A stretch of DNA of 64,000 nucleotides from contig JALNQF010000116.1 of assembly GCA_028456385.1 (NCBI GenBank), positions 62,001 through 126,000 on the forward strand, written 5' to 3'. The stretch comes from Ophiosphaerella korrae. Its lineage: Eukaryota; Ascomycota; Dothideomycetes; Pleosporales; Phaeosphaeriaceae. Positions 47,324 through 59,182 of the stretch are shown here, one piece after another. How positions within the stretch are numbered: the stretch's first letter is position 1; each line of letters opens with the position of its first letter. The translations under genes and the position numbers were made by a program. The notes below the pieces were generated by a model. It had not been told where the DNA came from, made no database searches, and saw only the letters and a list, made by a program, of their open reading frames with translations.

Positions 47324-49495
47324 ATGCGCCTCTCAACACCCCTCCTAGCCACCGCCACCGTCCTCCTCCCCCTCGCCCTCCTCTCCACAACATGGCTCTA
47401 CCTCTACCCCCTCTTCCACAGCTGCGCCTTCCCGACGCCTCCGCCACACATCGCCGCCCTCGCTCCCTTCCGCCTGCTCTCGCTCGCCGACCCCCAACTC
47501 GAAGGCGATTCTTCGCTGCCGGACCCCAACGCGCCCGTATTCCCTTCGCTCGAGTACCTCGTGCAGGACTTGCGGTACGCGCCCTCGCTTACCGTCCGTG
47601 CGCAGATTTTGCGCCGCGCCGCCAGGGATGTGCCAGGGGATGTGGCGCGGTGGGTCGAGGGCAAGCGCAAGGTGCTGGATTTGTGGGGAAACGATAGGTA
47701 TCTTGCGCATATTGTGGGGAGGGTGTGGGCGTGGAGTGCACCGTCCCATGTCGCGGTTTTGGGGGATTTGCTGGGCAGTCAGTGGATTGGCGAGGACGAG
47801 TTTGAGAGGAGGGGAGCGAGGTATTGGGAGGTTGTCATGGGGGGGTTGGAGAGGGTGCCGGTGGGCGTGTTTGGGGGGGAGGAAGAATTGGAAGAATTGG
47901 AAGAATTGGAAGGAGGGGTCAAGGATGTGAAGGAGGGCGGTGAGGGTGGAGGCGGGAGCGAGGTGAAGGGTCTTGAGAATATAGAGGAAGAAAAGGTTGA
48001 CGAAAAGGTCGAAGAAATGGTCGAAGAAGAGATCGAAGAAGAAAAGAGCGAAGATATGCCGAGGCGGGGAGAACTTGCTGATGCACTGGAAGAGGCAGCG
48101 CAAGACAGAAATAAAGAGACTGAACAGACTCTAGAGCAAACAAGTGAGGAGCAGCAAGAGGAAACACAGCCAGAACCCGAACCGAAACCCTTGCGAAAAC
48201 CCTTGTGGGGTGGCACAACCGAGGTTCTGGGCGCGGATAAAAGTTGGTCAAAGAGAGTCATCAACATCGCCGGAAATCACGACGTTGGCTACGCAGGCGA
48301 CCTCGACGACTACCGAATCGAGCGGTTCGAGAAGGCATTTGGGAGCGTCAACTGGGATATATGGTTCACTCTACCACCTCAGTCTACCAACACAACCACA
48401 CCTGATGACTGGGAGTTTCAATCCAACCCCGAAGACCCTCCTCCTGTTCTCCGTGTTGTTGTATTGAATTCCATGAATATAGACGCTCCCGCATGGAACC
48501 ATGAACTCCAAACTGAAACCTACTCCTTTATGAACCACATCATCACCACTTCGCGTCCTGTAGAGGACAAAACGCATGCCACGGTCCTACTCACGCATAT
48601 TCCTCTCGAGAAACAACCAGGCATATGTGTAGACTCTCCATATTTCGACTACTTCAGCGAAGGGCAAGGACTACGCGAACAAAACATGCTGTCGCCTCAT
48701 GCCAGCAAGACTGTTCTCGAGGGGATGTTCGGAATGTCCAACAACAAATACGCGGCAGCTGGTGGATCTGGCCGACGAGGAATTGTACTCAACGGTCATG
48801 ACCACGAAGGGTGTGACGTAGTTCATTTCATCCGCCAAGACGGCATCGACTACGACTGTTCCGCACAAAATATCAAATCCGAACAAGCATACTGGCCTAA
48901 ACTAATGCCATCGACGCAACCTGCGGTCGAGTCTCCTACCGAAACCATGGATGATCTCAGCAATGGTGAGACATCGTCACCAGACCAAATGAATCTTTTC
49001 GCGAACACCTCCGACACCTCGACCTCCCCAGCTATTATTTCAAACACACCGACCGAGCCCGAACCTGAGCCCGAGCCCGAACCTGAACCAACAGGATGGC
49101 TGGCTCAACGATACCCCAATCGCCCCTATTCCATCACTCATGACCGCAGCACAAACACCACGCACTGCACTCGCATAGAATCCGCGCCCCATCTCCGCGA
49201 AATCACGCTGCGCAGCATGATGGGCGAGTTCTCGGGCTACGCGGGCTTTTTATCTGCTTGGTTTGACTCTTCGATTGGTGACAAGGGCGAGTGGGTGTTT
49301 GAGTTTGCGAGTTGCAGTTTGGGTGTGCAGCATTGGTGGTGGGCAGTGCACAGCATTGATTTTAGTCTTTTTGTTATGTTGGTTTTGGGCGGGATTTGTT
49401 GGGTTGGAGAACGGTGGGCGGAAAGGGAAAAGGGAGGTAGGATAGAGAGAGTGAAGGTGAATGGTGTTCAGGATGAGAGGACAAAAGGCATGTGA
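47324..49495 (+). CDS. Ted1/Cdc1-like calcineurin-type metallophosphoesterase
   Basis: An intronless 723-residue frame. A membrane segment lies near residues 8-30 and another near 675-695, giving a lumenal catalytic domain. Metal-site motifs are in order: LADPQLEGD, VLGDLLG, NIAGNHDVGYAG, LLTHIPL and LNGHDHEGCD. This is the Cdc1/Ted1/PGAP5 group, which removes ethanolamine phosphate from GPI anchors in the ER; that specific role is inferred from the family. Residues about 184-298 are a long Glu-rich insertion between the GD and GNHD motifs, with a Pro-Glu repeat near 585-597, both likely disordered loops. The neighbouring ENTH gene is transcribed in the same direction. Confidence 0.9.
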   Translation: MRLSTPLLATATVLLPLALLSTTWLYLYPLFHSCAFPTPPPHIAALAPFRLLSLADPQLEGDSSLPDPNAPVFPSLEYLVQDLRYAPSLTVRAQILRRAARDVPGDVARWVEGKRKVLDLWGNDRYLAHIVGRVWAWSAPSHVAVLGDLLGSQWIGEDEFERRGARYWEVVMGGLERVPVGVFGGEEELEELEELEGGVKDVKEGGEGGGGSEVKGLENIEEEKVDEKVEEMVEEEIEEEKSEDMPRRGELADALEEAAQDRNKETEQTLEQTSEEQQEETQPEPEPKPLRKPLWGGTTEVLGADKSWSKRVINIAGNHDVGYAGDLDDYRIERFEKAFGSVNWDIWFTLPPQSTNTTTPDDWEFQSNPEDPPPVLRVVVLNSMNIDAPAWNHELQTETYSFMNHIITTSRPVEDKTHATVLLTHIPLEKQPGICVDSPYFDYFSEGQGLREQNMLSPHASKTVLEGMFGMSNNKYAAAGGSGRRGIVLNGHDHEGCDVVHFIRQDGIDYDCSAQNIKSEQAYWPKLMPSTQPAVESPTETMDDLSNGETSSPDQMNLFANTSDTSTSPAIISNTPTEPEPEPEPEPEPTGWLAQRYPNRPYSITHDRSTNTTHCTRIESAPHLREITLRSMMGEFSGYAGFLSAWFDSSIGDKGEWVFEFASCSLGVQHWWWAVHSIDFSLFVMLVLGGICWVGERWAEREKGGRIERVKVNGVQDERTKGM

Positions 49496-49628
49496 TGTAC
49501 GCGACTTGAACCAGGATGCATGGCCGTTTTTTTAAGCGTGGCGTTCGCGGTGTATTTGGGGAAGGGGGGGGGGGAATGACCTACATCAATATACAAAGAT
49601 TCTTTCTACCTTCTCATGCACAATCCAT

Positions 49629-51528
49629 CTACACCTTCAATCCCTCCATCTCTTTTGCAACCCCACTCTCTGCATCTTCCTTGATCATATCCGCCGCCCC
49701 CTCCCCAATCCCATACGCAACCATCTGCGTATGCCCATTATTCACCACCGGCACACTCGACACATCCGCCACCCTCAGCCCCCTCACCCCCCTAACCCTC
49801 AACCTCCCATCCAACACCGCACCCCCATCCCCCTCCCTCCCCATCGCACACGTCCCCGACGCATGATAACACGTCGTAGCATGCTCCCTTACATACGCCT
49901 CCCACTCCTCCCTCGTCCGGTACATATGGTGCTTCTCGCCCGCCGGCCACGCCCCCTTGACCACATCCCGCGTGCCCCCCCCTTGCATCACAATCTCGTT
50001 CGCAAACGCACACCCCTCGCTCAGCACCAGCATGTCCAGCGGATCCGCCAAATACGCGTGATCCACCACCGGCGTGCTCCGCGCTTCTGCATCCGCGAGC
50101 TCCACGCGGCCTCGCGACCGCTGGTTGAAGAGCAGCGCGCACATGGCAAACGCGTGCTGGTGCTCCGATGGGTAGTCTGCATACTGCCCGGGCCCGCCGT
50201 ATAATTCCGTGTTCCAGAACTCGACGTTGGGCTGCGTGCGCGCGAGCCCCATTGCGTCTCTGCTGTTGCTGCCCTCCTTTGCCGCCTTTGCCGCCGCCGC
50301 CTTCCAGCGGGGTTCGTCCTTCAAGCGCTCGTCTAGTCTTGCGTAGGCGAAAATACCAAACGGGAAGGTCGACAGGACGCCTGTTTTGCTTTCCTGGTAT
50401 TGCGCGTAGGACGTGGCGAGCGCGTTGTCGTGGTAGATGAGATGGTCGTTTGTGAGGCCTGGGCCCACTTCGTAGAAGATGAAGCACAGCACGTGGTCTT
50501 GCAGGTTTTGCCCGACGCCGGGGACGTCGCGGATGCAGGGGATTTTGTGCTTTTCTAGCTGGGCTTTGGGGCCGATGCCGGAGCGCAGGAGGATGGTTGG
50601 GGAGCAGTACGCGCCTGCGCTGAGGACGATTTCGCTGCGGGCATGGTAAATTATCTTATCACCGGCTTTTGAGATTGTGGATACCGATTTAGCAGTGGGC
50701 GGGTTGGTTTCAGAGAACAGGATCTTGTCGGCAGTGGTGGAGGTTTTGATGGTGATGTTTGGGCGGTGGTGGGATTTGGTGATGAAGTCTGCTGCCATGG
50801 TGCGGATGCCTTGGTATACGGTGCGAGGAACGTCGCCGCATCCATGAGGAGTTTCGCCGGTCGAGAACATGTCTGGATGGTACGGGAGGCCTGCGTCGAT
50901 CAAGCTTTCTTTGACACGCTCGGAAATGGGTGCGAGGTCGTGGGGCTCTGTATGGAGTGGGCCAGATGTACCATGAACAGTGCTGTCAGATTTGTGCCAG
51001 TCTTTGGGGTGGAATGTCTCTGCCTACGTATAATTCATTAGGTATTTCATTTAGGATGGAAAGTATTGGCACATACCCGCTTCATGTACTCAAACATCTT
51101 TTCGCCAGTCCACTCATCCAATCCCCAATCGTCGTAATCCTGCTTCGTACCACGGATGCAAAGCATCCCATTTACACCACTTGACCCACCCAGAAATCTT
51201 CCCCGGCTACATTTCACCTTTCGGCCGTTGACGTTTTCCATAGGCTTGGTCTCGATATTCCAGTCCGTCTCGCTGTCAAAGTTCTTGCTCCATCCTCCTG
51301 CCATGTGCACATTCTCGAGATCCGCACTGTCAGGTCCAGCTTCCAAAACGAGAATTTTGACATCAGGATCTTCAGCTAGACGGCCTGCAACCACACAGCC
51401 TGATGTTCCGCCGCTTTCGACATGTCAGCCGTGGTGTATTCAGGATGAGATGGGACGACCACTGACCCGCAAATAATGTAGTCGTACACCTCCGCCGAGT
51501 CAGCCGAGTCAGTTTTCGCCAATGCCAT
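49629..51528 (-). CDS. GMC-family FAD oxidoreductase (choline dehydrogenase-like)
   Basis: Exons 51528-51467, 51413-51077 and 51023-49629 (introns 53 and 53 nt) give 597 residues. The N-terminus has the FAD dinucleotide motif YDYIICGGGTSGCVVAGRL, split by intron 1, then LVLEAGP. GMC signature 1 is CSRGRFLGGSSGVNGMLCI and signature 2 is GAYCSPTILLRSGIGP. The catalytic His region TCYHASGTCAMG and the final NNGHTQMVAYGIGE are intact. No signal peptide is seen, so a cytosolic or organellar alcohol/choline-type oxidation is likelier than a secreted lignocellulose role. Substrate cannot be assigned. Confidence 0.92.
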
Positions 51529-52553
51529 CGTATCGGTATGTTGAACAAAAATGTCTAGAATTAGGTCTCAGCGTTACAATATGTAACATGTGGTCATCTT
51601 ACCTATTCCTCAGCCGAGTCGTTAAAAAACGGAACGAGCCCGTGTTTCCTCCGCATTCCGATGGACCCATGACCCCTTCTAGTGTGCAGCGGATTTGCAC
51701 CGAGGGTGCCACTTGCTACCTAAACCATCGTCACTCATTGGCTTCTCTCAGCTAGGAGATTTGCCCACTTCGGCTACTCGGGATGTCTTCAAGTAGACTG
51801 TCTTGCATATGCCTGGCAATTTAGAGGGACGCCTTATGCATCATGGCTGCATGGGGGGGGGTGAGTTTTAACGAATGAAAGGATCAAGTTTTGTTGGGTG
51901 ATGTGTAAGTGAGCTGCGGGTATTAACTACCTAGTGTTGCCCCACCATGGTGTCTGCGGGGCACGGAGATCCGACTACCCAGTGTACCTTTTCTAACTTG
52001 GCTTGTGGAAGCTTTCGGTTCTCGACTACCTCAAAATCTCTTAAACAAATTGTATCAACTGATTAGTGCCACGATTCTTCAAGCATAACAGTGGCAGCTG
52101 GTGGGTACGGACTCAAATGGAGTGACATCACCACAATGGCGTTGATTCAAGCATGAGATAATTTTGCAGTCTCTCCGTGTTTGAAAAAGAATTTACTGCA
52201 TAGAACAATCTTGAAACAAGAAGGCCTACCTACTTTGAAAAATGGCAACAACGTGATCACACCTCACAGCAAATTGTGCGCCTTGAGACAGGATTTTTGA
52301 AATTGGTTGACTCCATTGACACAAAGCTTAAATAAAAAAGCTACACCCGTTGATGTCCAAGTTTATAATGGTGGTGGTAATATGGCTTTATAGTCATTGA
52401 AAAGATACAAAGTAGAAATTATAGATCATGATGGCTCTAATGAAAGATGTAGTAGTAGACAATGCCAGCATCATAAATGGGATTCCTCCAAAGGACTATG
52501 GCCTTGCCTACAGAAATGGAACACTAAAGTCAATAGTCTTCAATTTCCAAACT
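51529..52553. other. Intergenic
   Basis: No supported gene. Composition is normal. Confidence 0.55.
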
Positions 52554-53102
52554 TTATTTCCGATTCCATTTCCCGAACCACTTCCGCACCATCTTGACAC
52601 TTGCTACGAAGTAACCGATGCATACTCTCGATGCCATCTTGTGACGATCCTTGGGGAAATGAGGTTCTAGCTCGACCACACGTTCATCAAGAATTAAGGC
52701 CGTGATATCCTCAAGCACGACACATCTTAGCTTCGGCCATGTGTTTTCTACGAGTGCGGCCTGGATCCAGCAAGAAAAAGGTTTCTCCATCGCTCGAAGC
52801 GGCTGGTATGTTGGGTCGGACCTCGATAGTTGCGTAGGTTCATGTGAAGTGCCCTAGTCGAAGTATAACTCTCTGAGGGTGCTCTTCATTGACTCTATGA
52901 ATCGCCACCATGATCCATATAAACGAACATAGCCTATCCCGCGTTCATTATGATAGCAGCCGGCATATCCTACCATACCGATATGTAAAGTTGTCATGAA
53001 GCAGTGGCCAATAAGCGGATCAAGTGCTCCAGACATCAAGCGATAGAAAGCCGGCATGACGTTCTGCCCTTCTTCCGCGGGTGATTTCCACGGTGTGGTC
53101 AA
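52554..53102 (-). pseudogene. Unrecognised degenerate reading frame with one in-frame stop
   Basis: A single frame (LRELYFD | TAG at 52856-52854 | ...ENTWPKLRCVVLEDITALILDE) stays open on both sides of the stop for about 183 codons in all and has protein-like composition (Trp, Phe, charged residues). The style WPKLRCVVLEDI resembles fungal F-box-associated proteins, but I cannot name a family. It could also be chance or contain an unrecognised intron. Confidence 0.35.
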
Positions 53103-54148
53103 TTTTAACTCCCCAGGGTATTTGTACTCTAGAATGGTTCAGCTGACCGCCGACCACTGTAGAAGGTTACTAAGCTCAAGATACTGAATGCGTTCTGGTG
53201 ATCTTTTGAGAATTCGCGTCATACAGCCACTAAGTCGCACTGATGTTACTGTGCTAAAAAGTGACGACGGGTGAGTGACTTTACGCCATGTTCATCCACC
53301 GTCAGCGAGGCCTGGATAACAATGGCGAGAATTATTACATAACCAGTACAGATTCACAGTGGAAGCCTTGACGAAACTCTGGAATGCTCGTTATATATAC
53401 GCTGGCGTACTATCAGAGGCTGAAATACTTCAATCTTGGATAGATTATACCATCTTCAGACTTGTATCTTTTATTAGTGTGTTTGTACGGAAAGGTGGTT
53501 GTCCTGTGTTTCACATAACTTGTCTAACTTCGGCTTTTCGTGTCTAGATTAGCCCGGCATAACTCACCTACAATTCTCCAAACTTTGGCTTTTTTGGAAT
53601 GGTTCTTATAAAAATATTTCGTCTGCTGAAAATATTGGGGTCCAGTGATGTCCAAGAATGAAAGTGGTACATTGCTATACCCCCGATGTAGAGATCGACA
53701 CAAATCAGCAGCATTATGTATGCTAATATAGACGATATAATATAGCAATGGTATCTATGATGCTTACAACAAGACATGGTATAGAAAACATCAACCTACA
53801 CTGGATCGTGTGAAGCCCTGACATGGCCTACATGGCGCCACTGGTATCCGCTGGTCGCAAATATACAGAATTAGGAGAAGAATTCCGACAGGAAGGTTGA
53901 ACTAGGCAACGCGGAAGAAAGAAAACATCAAAGGGGAGGCCCAGGTACGAGAATGCGTACTGGCTATTGACAATGCAGAGTGTCTTTTGGAGCTAGTGGA
54001 CAAATGCGGTTAGCTCGGCTCGGAAAAAGCGAGAGGCCGCCGCACATGGATTTCGAACCTACTGTTGCGAACTTCACGACATTGATTGACCCCGCGACGA
54101 CGCACACGAAACCGACCTCCCCAAACACGACAATTTTAATCAGTCGCA
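53103..54148. other. Intergenic / ribosomal-protein upstream region
   Basis: No gene recognised. The last 150 bp before the uL14 start are a C/A-rich leader. Confidence 0.55.
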
Positions 54149-54797
54149 ATGGCATCCAAGCGTGGGTATGTACACTCTTTTTATGGCAGGATTGGCAGCC
54201 ATAAACAGGAAGCCAAAGTTGTGTCATAGGCTAACCCACGCAGACGAGGTTCTTCCTCCGGTAACAAGCTCAAGATGACTCTCGGGCTGCCAGTGTACGT
54301 GCCCTCCGAATGCGATTGCCCAGGAAACTCCGCCTGCGAATACGCTTAGTCACTCTCAGCGCGAAGGTTTAGCTAATGGATGCACAGCGGAGCCGTCATG
54401 AACTGCTGCGACAACTCGGGTGCCCGTAACTTGTACATCATCTCCGTCAAGGGTATCGGTGCGCGTCTCAACCGTCTGCCAGCCGGTGGTGCTGGAGACA
54501 TGGTCATGGCTACCGTCAAGAAGGGAAAGCCTGAGCTCAGGAAGAAGGTTATGCCCGCCGTCATTGTCCGACAAAGCAAGCCATGGAGGCGGGCGGACGG
54601 TGTCTTTCTGTACTTCGAGGACAATGCTGGTGTGGTGAGTGGGCGATTTAGACGGGCGTGGAGCGTCATCAGCTGACCGTGTCCAGATTGTCAACCCTAA
54701 GGGTGAAATGAAGGGCTCCGCCATCACCGGCCCCGTCGCAAAGGAGGCCGCCGAGCTATGGCCGCGTATCGCCTCAAACTCCGGTGTCGTCATGTGA
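54149..54797 (+). CDS. RPL23: 60S ribosomal protein L23 (uL14)
   Basis: Four exons (54149-54165, 54244-54294, 54388-54634, 54687-54797; introns 78, 93 and 52 nt) give 141 residues. [38 protein letters not shown] is spread over the first three exons (38 residues; all motifs present). The body carries [44 protein letters not shown] and [13 protein letters not shown], matching uL14 along its full length. It is part of the large-subunit face contacting the small subunit. Introns at the very 5' end are typical of fungal ribosomal protein genes. Confidence 0.97.
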
Positions 54798-55098
54798 AAT
54801 GTCTTTTTTCCTGCTCTTCAACATTCATGGTTTCTCGGGAACGGCGAAAATGCATTTACAGGGTGAAGGATTAGGAAGCAGACATTGCACATACTAGCAA
54901 TGCCACCACCTTTACAGTACCAGTCAAATGAACATTACGAACAACCAACATGCCAGTTTCTATATCATTAAAGTGATTTGTGATGGTGCGGCCGCATTGG
55001 ATATTGGCAATGAATGGTTTGGAGCATGCGGGGTGACATTATGTTGCTATCGACACGGTTCTACTAATGCATCGTGATCTAGGAGCTCTCTTCATCAA

Positions 55099-56283
55099 TT
55101 AGCACGACGTCCTATCGCACGAGATCAGCGCAACATCATCCACCTCGACAACGTCCACTTGTCTTGTCCACCACGTGTTCACCATAGCCAAAGCGTCCGT
55201 GTCTGCCGAGCGCTTGCGGCCAGCAGCAGAAAACTGCAAGTTCTCGTTTCCTACCACACCAGTTGCTACGTTTCCAGTGCTCGGCGCTCCGATGCCTTGC
55301 ACAACACCATTTCCTCCCTGCATTACGTTTGCATAGCTCGACGACATGACTTGCACACCACTAACAAAATCCTGCCCATCAAACGCGCAATGTCCGCCCA
55401 CAGGCGTGTTGTCCACCGTCTGCAGCGCATTGATTTGATTAGCGTTCAATCCCACCTGGGCAGCTGCTTGCTCGTAAGCAGTTACGGCCTGCGGAATTGA
55501 CTGCTGAAGAGAGGTCAATTCACCCTGAGTGGACTGATAATGAATCCTCGTTGTGCTTAGAACCGTTGCGGCATTCTGAAACGCCACCTGAGGCGGTAGG
55601 GCTCCACAATTCAATTCTACCGCCGAGTTCTGAAAGTTTTGCATTTGTGCAGGGATGAAGAAGCCGCTCATCATCAGGGAGCCTCCACTGACACCAGTAA
55701 AGACGATATTGCTCATGTTCACTGCTACGCGGGCGGGTAGCTCGGTCTGAATAAAGTCGTTGACAGCCTGCGCATGTTCAACACCATCTGTGCGTTGTAA
55801 ACCAGCGCCGCCACCCCAGAAGAGGTTTGCGTTTGGTGCCAAGAGTGCCACGCCCATGGTATTAGCTTGCACGGCTTGATTTGGCATATCGAAGAACGAC
55901 TGGCCACCATCACCATGGAGTAGGATGTTAGCGCCGAGCGTGCCTTGGCCTGATGTTGCGGCAGCGCCCGGGACGCCAGATGTTGCTAGAAACTGATCTG
56001 CTGGAGCAGAGATTTTGAAGCGGATTGGGAGACCACTAGGGTTCGTGTTAGTCGATTGTGAGATGGGATATTTTGGGCTAATTTACTTGACCATAACAGT
56101 GTCATCGAGAATCGTCGAGCCATCTGTTGCTTGGGATAGTCCTTGCGGTACTTGTGCAGCTCTTTGCTGGGCAGTTTGTTGCGTTCGACCACCGCCGTTA
56201 CGGCCTCCTCCGTTCCTGTTCCGCTGAGGTAAAGCCGAGCTCAACGACAGCAGTGTCGAAATTGCAATGACTTTGGCGAGCAT
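55099..56283 (-). CDS. Secreted alpha/beta-hydrolase (serine esterase-like)
   Basis: Exons 56283-56087 and 56035-55099 (51-nt intron, CGACTAACAC branch) give 377 residues. A signal peptide (MLAKVIAISTLLSLSSALP) leads to a Gly/Asn/Arg-Gln low-complexity stretch, then the catalytic domain. ANILLHGDGGQSFFD gives the HG oxyanion region and VFTGVSGGSLMMSGFF the GxSxG nucleophile elbow; LLAPNANLFWGGG follows family style. Such proteins are common secreted fungal hydrolases, often labelled only as hypothetical. The catalytic His may be in VGGHCAFDGQ. Substrate unknown. Confidence 0.8.
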
Positions 56284-57871
56284 AATGGAGATGTAGATAG
56301 TAAAAAGCGATCAACGCAAGTCCAAAGATTAACTGTAAATAAGAATGTAATAAAAAGTACTGGACCAGCCGAACAAGAATCAAAGAGGTAAAATTGAACA
56401 AACACAACCCACAAGAATACTCAAAAAGTGCGTGAGGCAGAATCAAACGAAATAGTGCGGCCCTCTCATCCCATATCTAATCCTCGCGTGCACAATTCCA
56501 CATCCACCATCTCCGAAACCCATCCTCCGATTCAAACATGCATCAAGTGTGCCAAGCAAAGGCTTCGCCTAGCCGATCCGAGCTTGCTGTGCGGCTGATG
56601 CAGCGCACATGGTTTGGGAACGTGTTTTGGGACGGGCCTTGGCGTGACGTGCAGCTGTTTGGGGAAGCTGTTTTGGACGCGGTGTTTGATGTTTTGGGGA
56701 CGGCAGACGAGAGTGGTTGGCGGTTTCGGGCGATGGATGGATGGGGGTCGGGGGCCGGGCCGGTCTGTGCGGGGTGGTGTGTTATTTGTTAGGCGAGGGG
56801 GAATCTATCGTTCATCAACTTTTTCTTGGAGACTTGGAGATATTGGAGCTTGGTCTTGGGTGGTGAGTTGTGGATATGGTGGAACAAAATTCCCGATTAT
56901 ACATGTGCTTTGGGGTCTGATCATGGAAGTACATTTGGTGTTAGTGAATAGGTGAGTCCATGTTGGTATGCATTGACATACGGGTGGACGTCACCAGGAT
57001 TACAGGCAGGGCATTCAATCTTCATGGCTGATTAATCATGAAGTGGGTGAGCTTCATTGACTTACTTATGGGCTCGTGTAGGTTACACTAAGTTGTTCAG
57101 TGCCAGCGCGATATGGCCAAATTCATACGTCTCACCCCTGTACTAACTCCATTCACCTTCCAAAAAAAACCCTGAATGCCCCATTAGTGTCTTAAACGCG
57201 CGCAGGAAAAGCAACGCGCACAGAAAGTTTTTTTTTTTTTTTTTTTTTTTTTTGGCCTCAGTATTACACCATCAATACAAGGAAATCGGTTCGACCTACA
57301 TGAGACCCTCTGGTTAGTATGAGGTTGGTAAATTTTAGGAAACAAACAATCAGGACAAGAAGGTGTAGTCAGGCCTGGAGTGAATTTTTGTCTAAAAGCT
57401 ATAGGTGTCATGAAGAGGTAAGGCAAGCTGATGAGTATAGGCACTCTATGAATACCCGCATAGTAAAAAAACAGTGGAGGATTTCGCGTGTTCATCATCC
57501 TTTCTCGGTTTCTTTCCATTTTTATCACCACCTAAGTATAAGTAACTGAAATCCATTGTTTTTTTTTTCATTTCTTTGCTTTGTATAATCTCAGTCTATT
57601 TCGCTACTCATACTCCGTCTACAAGATTCAGGAGCAATAATCCATTTGGTTCGTCCTCTATATCACAAGTTTGTTTCAAAAGATGGATTCCATAAAAGAA
57701 CGGCTGGCAAAGGCCCGTGATGGAATGGCCGTTTGTCGCCTTGCAGTTCACGCCCATCGACTCAACAGTCCTAAGTGAATGAATCATCGCAGCGCGCTTT
57801 TTTAGTTGACGCGGTTAGGACGTGATTTTTTCATCCACTTCAACCCCATCACCACACTCTATACACCTGCT
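56284..57871. other. Intergenic; poly-T tract
   Basis: A T run of 26 bases lies at 57228-57253. A plus-strand frame at 56538-56792 (84 codons, ATG start) shows no family features and is not supported. Nothing else seen. Confidence 0.5.
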
Positions 57872-59182
57872 ATGAAGGAAAGCAAACTGCCACTCGAACC
57901 CTACTGGGTCGAGCAAACTCTTACGCCCTATCTCCGCTACGCATTCAGCCATGTGCTTTCTTCTGATGCGGATCTCAAGCCCAAGGTCCAGGCTGCGGTT
58001 GAGTTTTGCATGCAGACGGTGGTCAGTCCTTCTTTGTGCTGTGAATGGACCAAAGAGTAACGTTGTATTTAGGACGAGACGTTCGATCCCAGCAACCTTA
58101 CTTTTGAACGCATATGTCTTTCGATCGCGCAACCCCACCTGAATCTCGCGCCGGACCTGGCTGACATAACAGGGAATATAGACAAGCTGGCACATCACTT
58201 GATTCGACGGGCCCAAATCAAGGGACCCTACGAGCTGTCGAGCAGGATGAATATCGGAAGTGGCGCATGGGTCGAAGATAGAGCAAGACGATTGCAAGAG
58301 GAGAACGCTGCTAAGAACAAAAAGAAAAGCCGTCCTATGATGCCTCCACCACCAAACCCACCACTAACGGAAAACGAGATTGATCCACGGCTGGTCCACG
58401 CACAGCCTGGAGAATGGGTGTTACCATCACTTGTGGATGAGCTCGGGCTTACTGAGACTGAGGACATGTATTATCGGAATCAAAACCAGATGGTGGCCTT
58501 GCAACGCCAGACTAACCTTGTGCCGCAGTGGGACCAACAACTACAACAGGCAGCAGCACAACCCTCACAGAGTGGGGCTTCCTACCAGATTCCGGGGAGA
58601 GGCTGGACGTACGGTCAGGCCCCGACATATATCCCGCCGCCTGGGCAACCACAGGTCCCAGTGTATGTGCAGCATCTTGGACAACGGCATTTTGAACAGC
58701 AGCACCTAGGACAGCAGCATCTCAAAAGCCCATATGCACCGCAGTACCCTCAGCAAGTCCCGCACGCACCCCAGCTCTACCATACCAACGCCGCGTCCAA
58801 CCACAGTAACCCCTTCATCCACAACTCGGTCTTTACCAACAACATGGCGCTCAACAACTCGGTGTTCAACACCACCGCTCCACCCGCCACCCCGCCCGTG
58901 AAACCCCCCTCCCCCCCAGCTCACACTTCCCAAGGCCCCGGCCCGCAACGCACAATCCCCGCCTCCCAGCCAGCATCGCAGGCCTTCCACTACGCCAACC
59001 ACCCACATGCAACCTCCCGCTATGCCACCACCACCACCACCACCATGCCCGCACCCGCACACCAACAGTGCCACACCCCGCTACCCAGCGGCGCCGTGAT
59101 GCACGCACACCCGGCACGTGAGACGCGGGCGAACGCGGGCGTCGCGCAATGGGCGGGTTTACGATGTCCAAGGGGGGTTTGA
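57872..59182 (+). CDS. Unknown fungal protein, Gln/Pro/His-rich C-terminus
   Basis: Exons 57872-58021 and 58073-59182 (51-nt intron) give 419 residues. Residues 1-180 look folded: LEPYWVEQTLTPYLRYAFS, VQAAVEFCMQTVDETFDPSN and LADITGNIDKLAHHLIRRA, a helical region, then a basic Lys-rich segment NKKKSRPMMPPPPNPP. From about residue 180 the chain is low-complexity, rich in Gln, Pro, His, Asn and Ser (HLGQRHFEQQHLGQQHL), likely disordered. No signal peptide or membrane segment. A nuclear or RNA-linked role is possible from composition but is only a guess. Confidence 0.7.

Noticed and set aside
47345..48267. Long antisense frames in the phosphoesterase gene
   Set aside because: They mirror the GC-rich N-terminal coding and the Glu-rich insert; the sense frame carries all conserved motifs.
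49731..50487. Arg/Pro/His-rich frames overlapping the GMC gene
   Set aside because: Typical shadows of a GC-rich third-position gene; the GMC frame is continuous and motif-complete.
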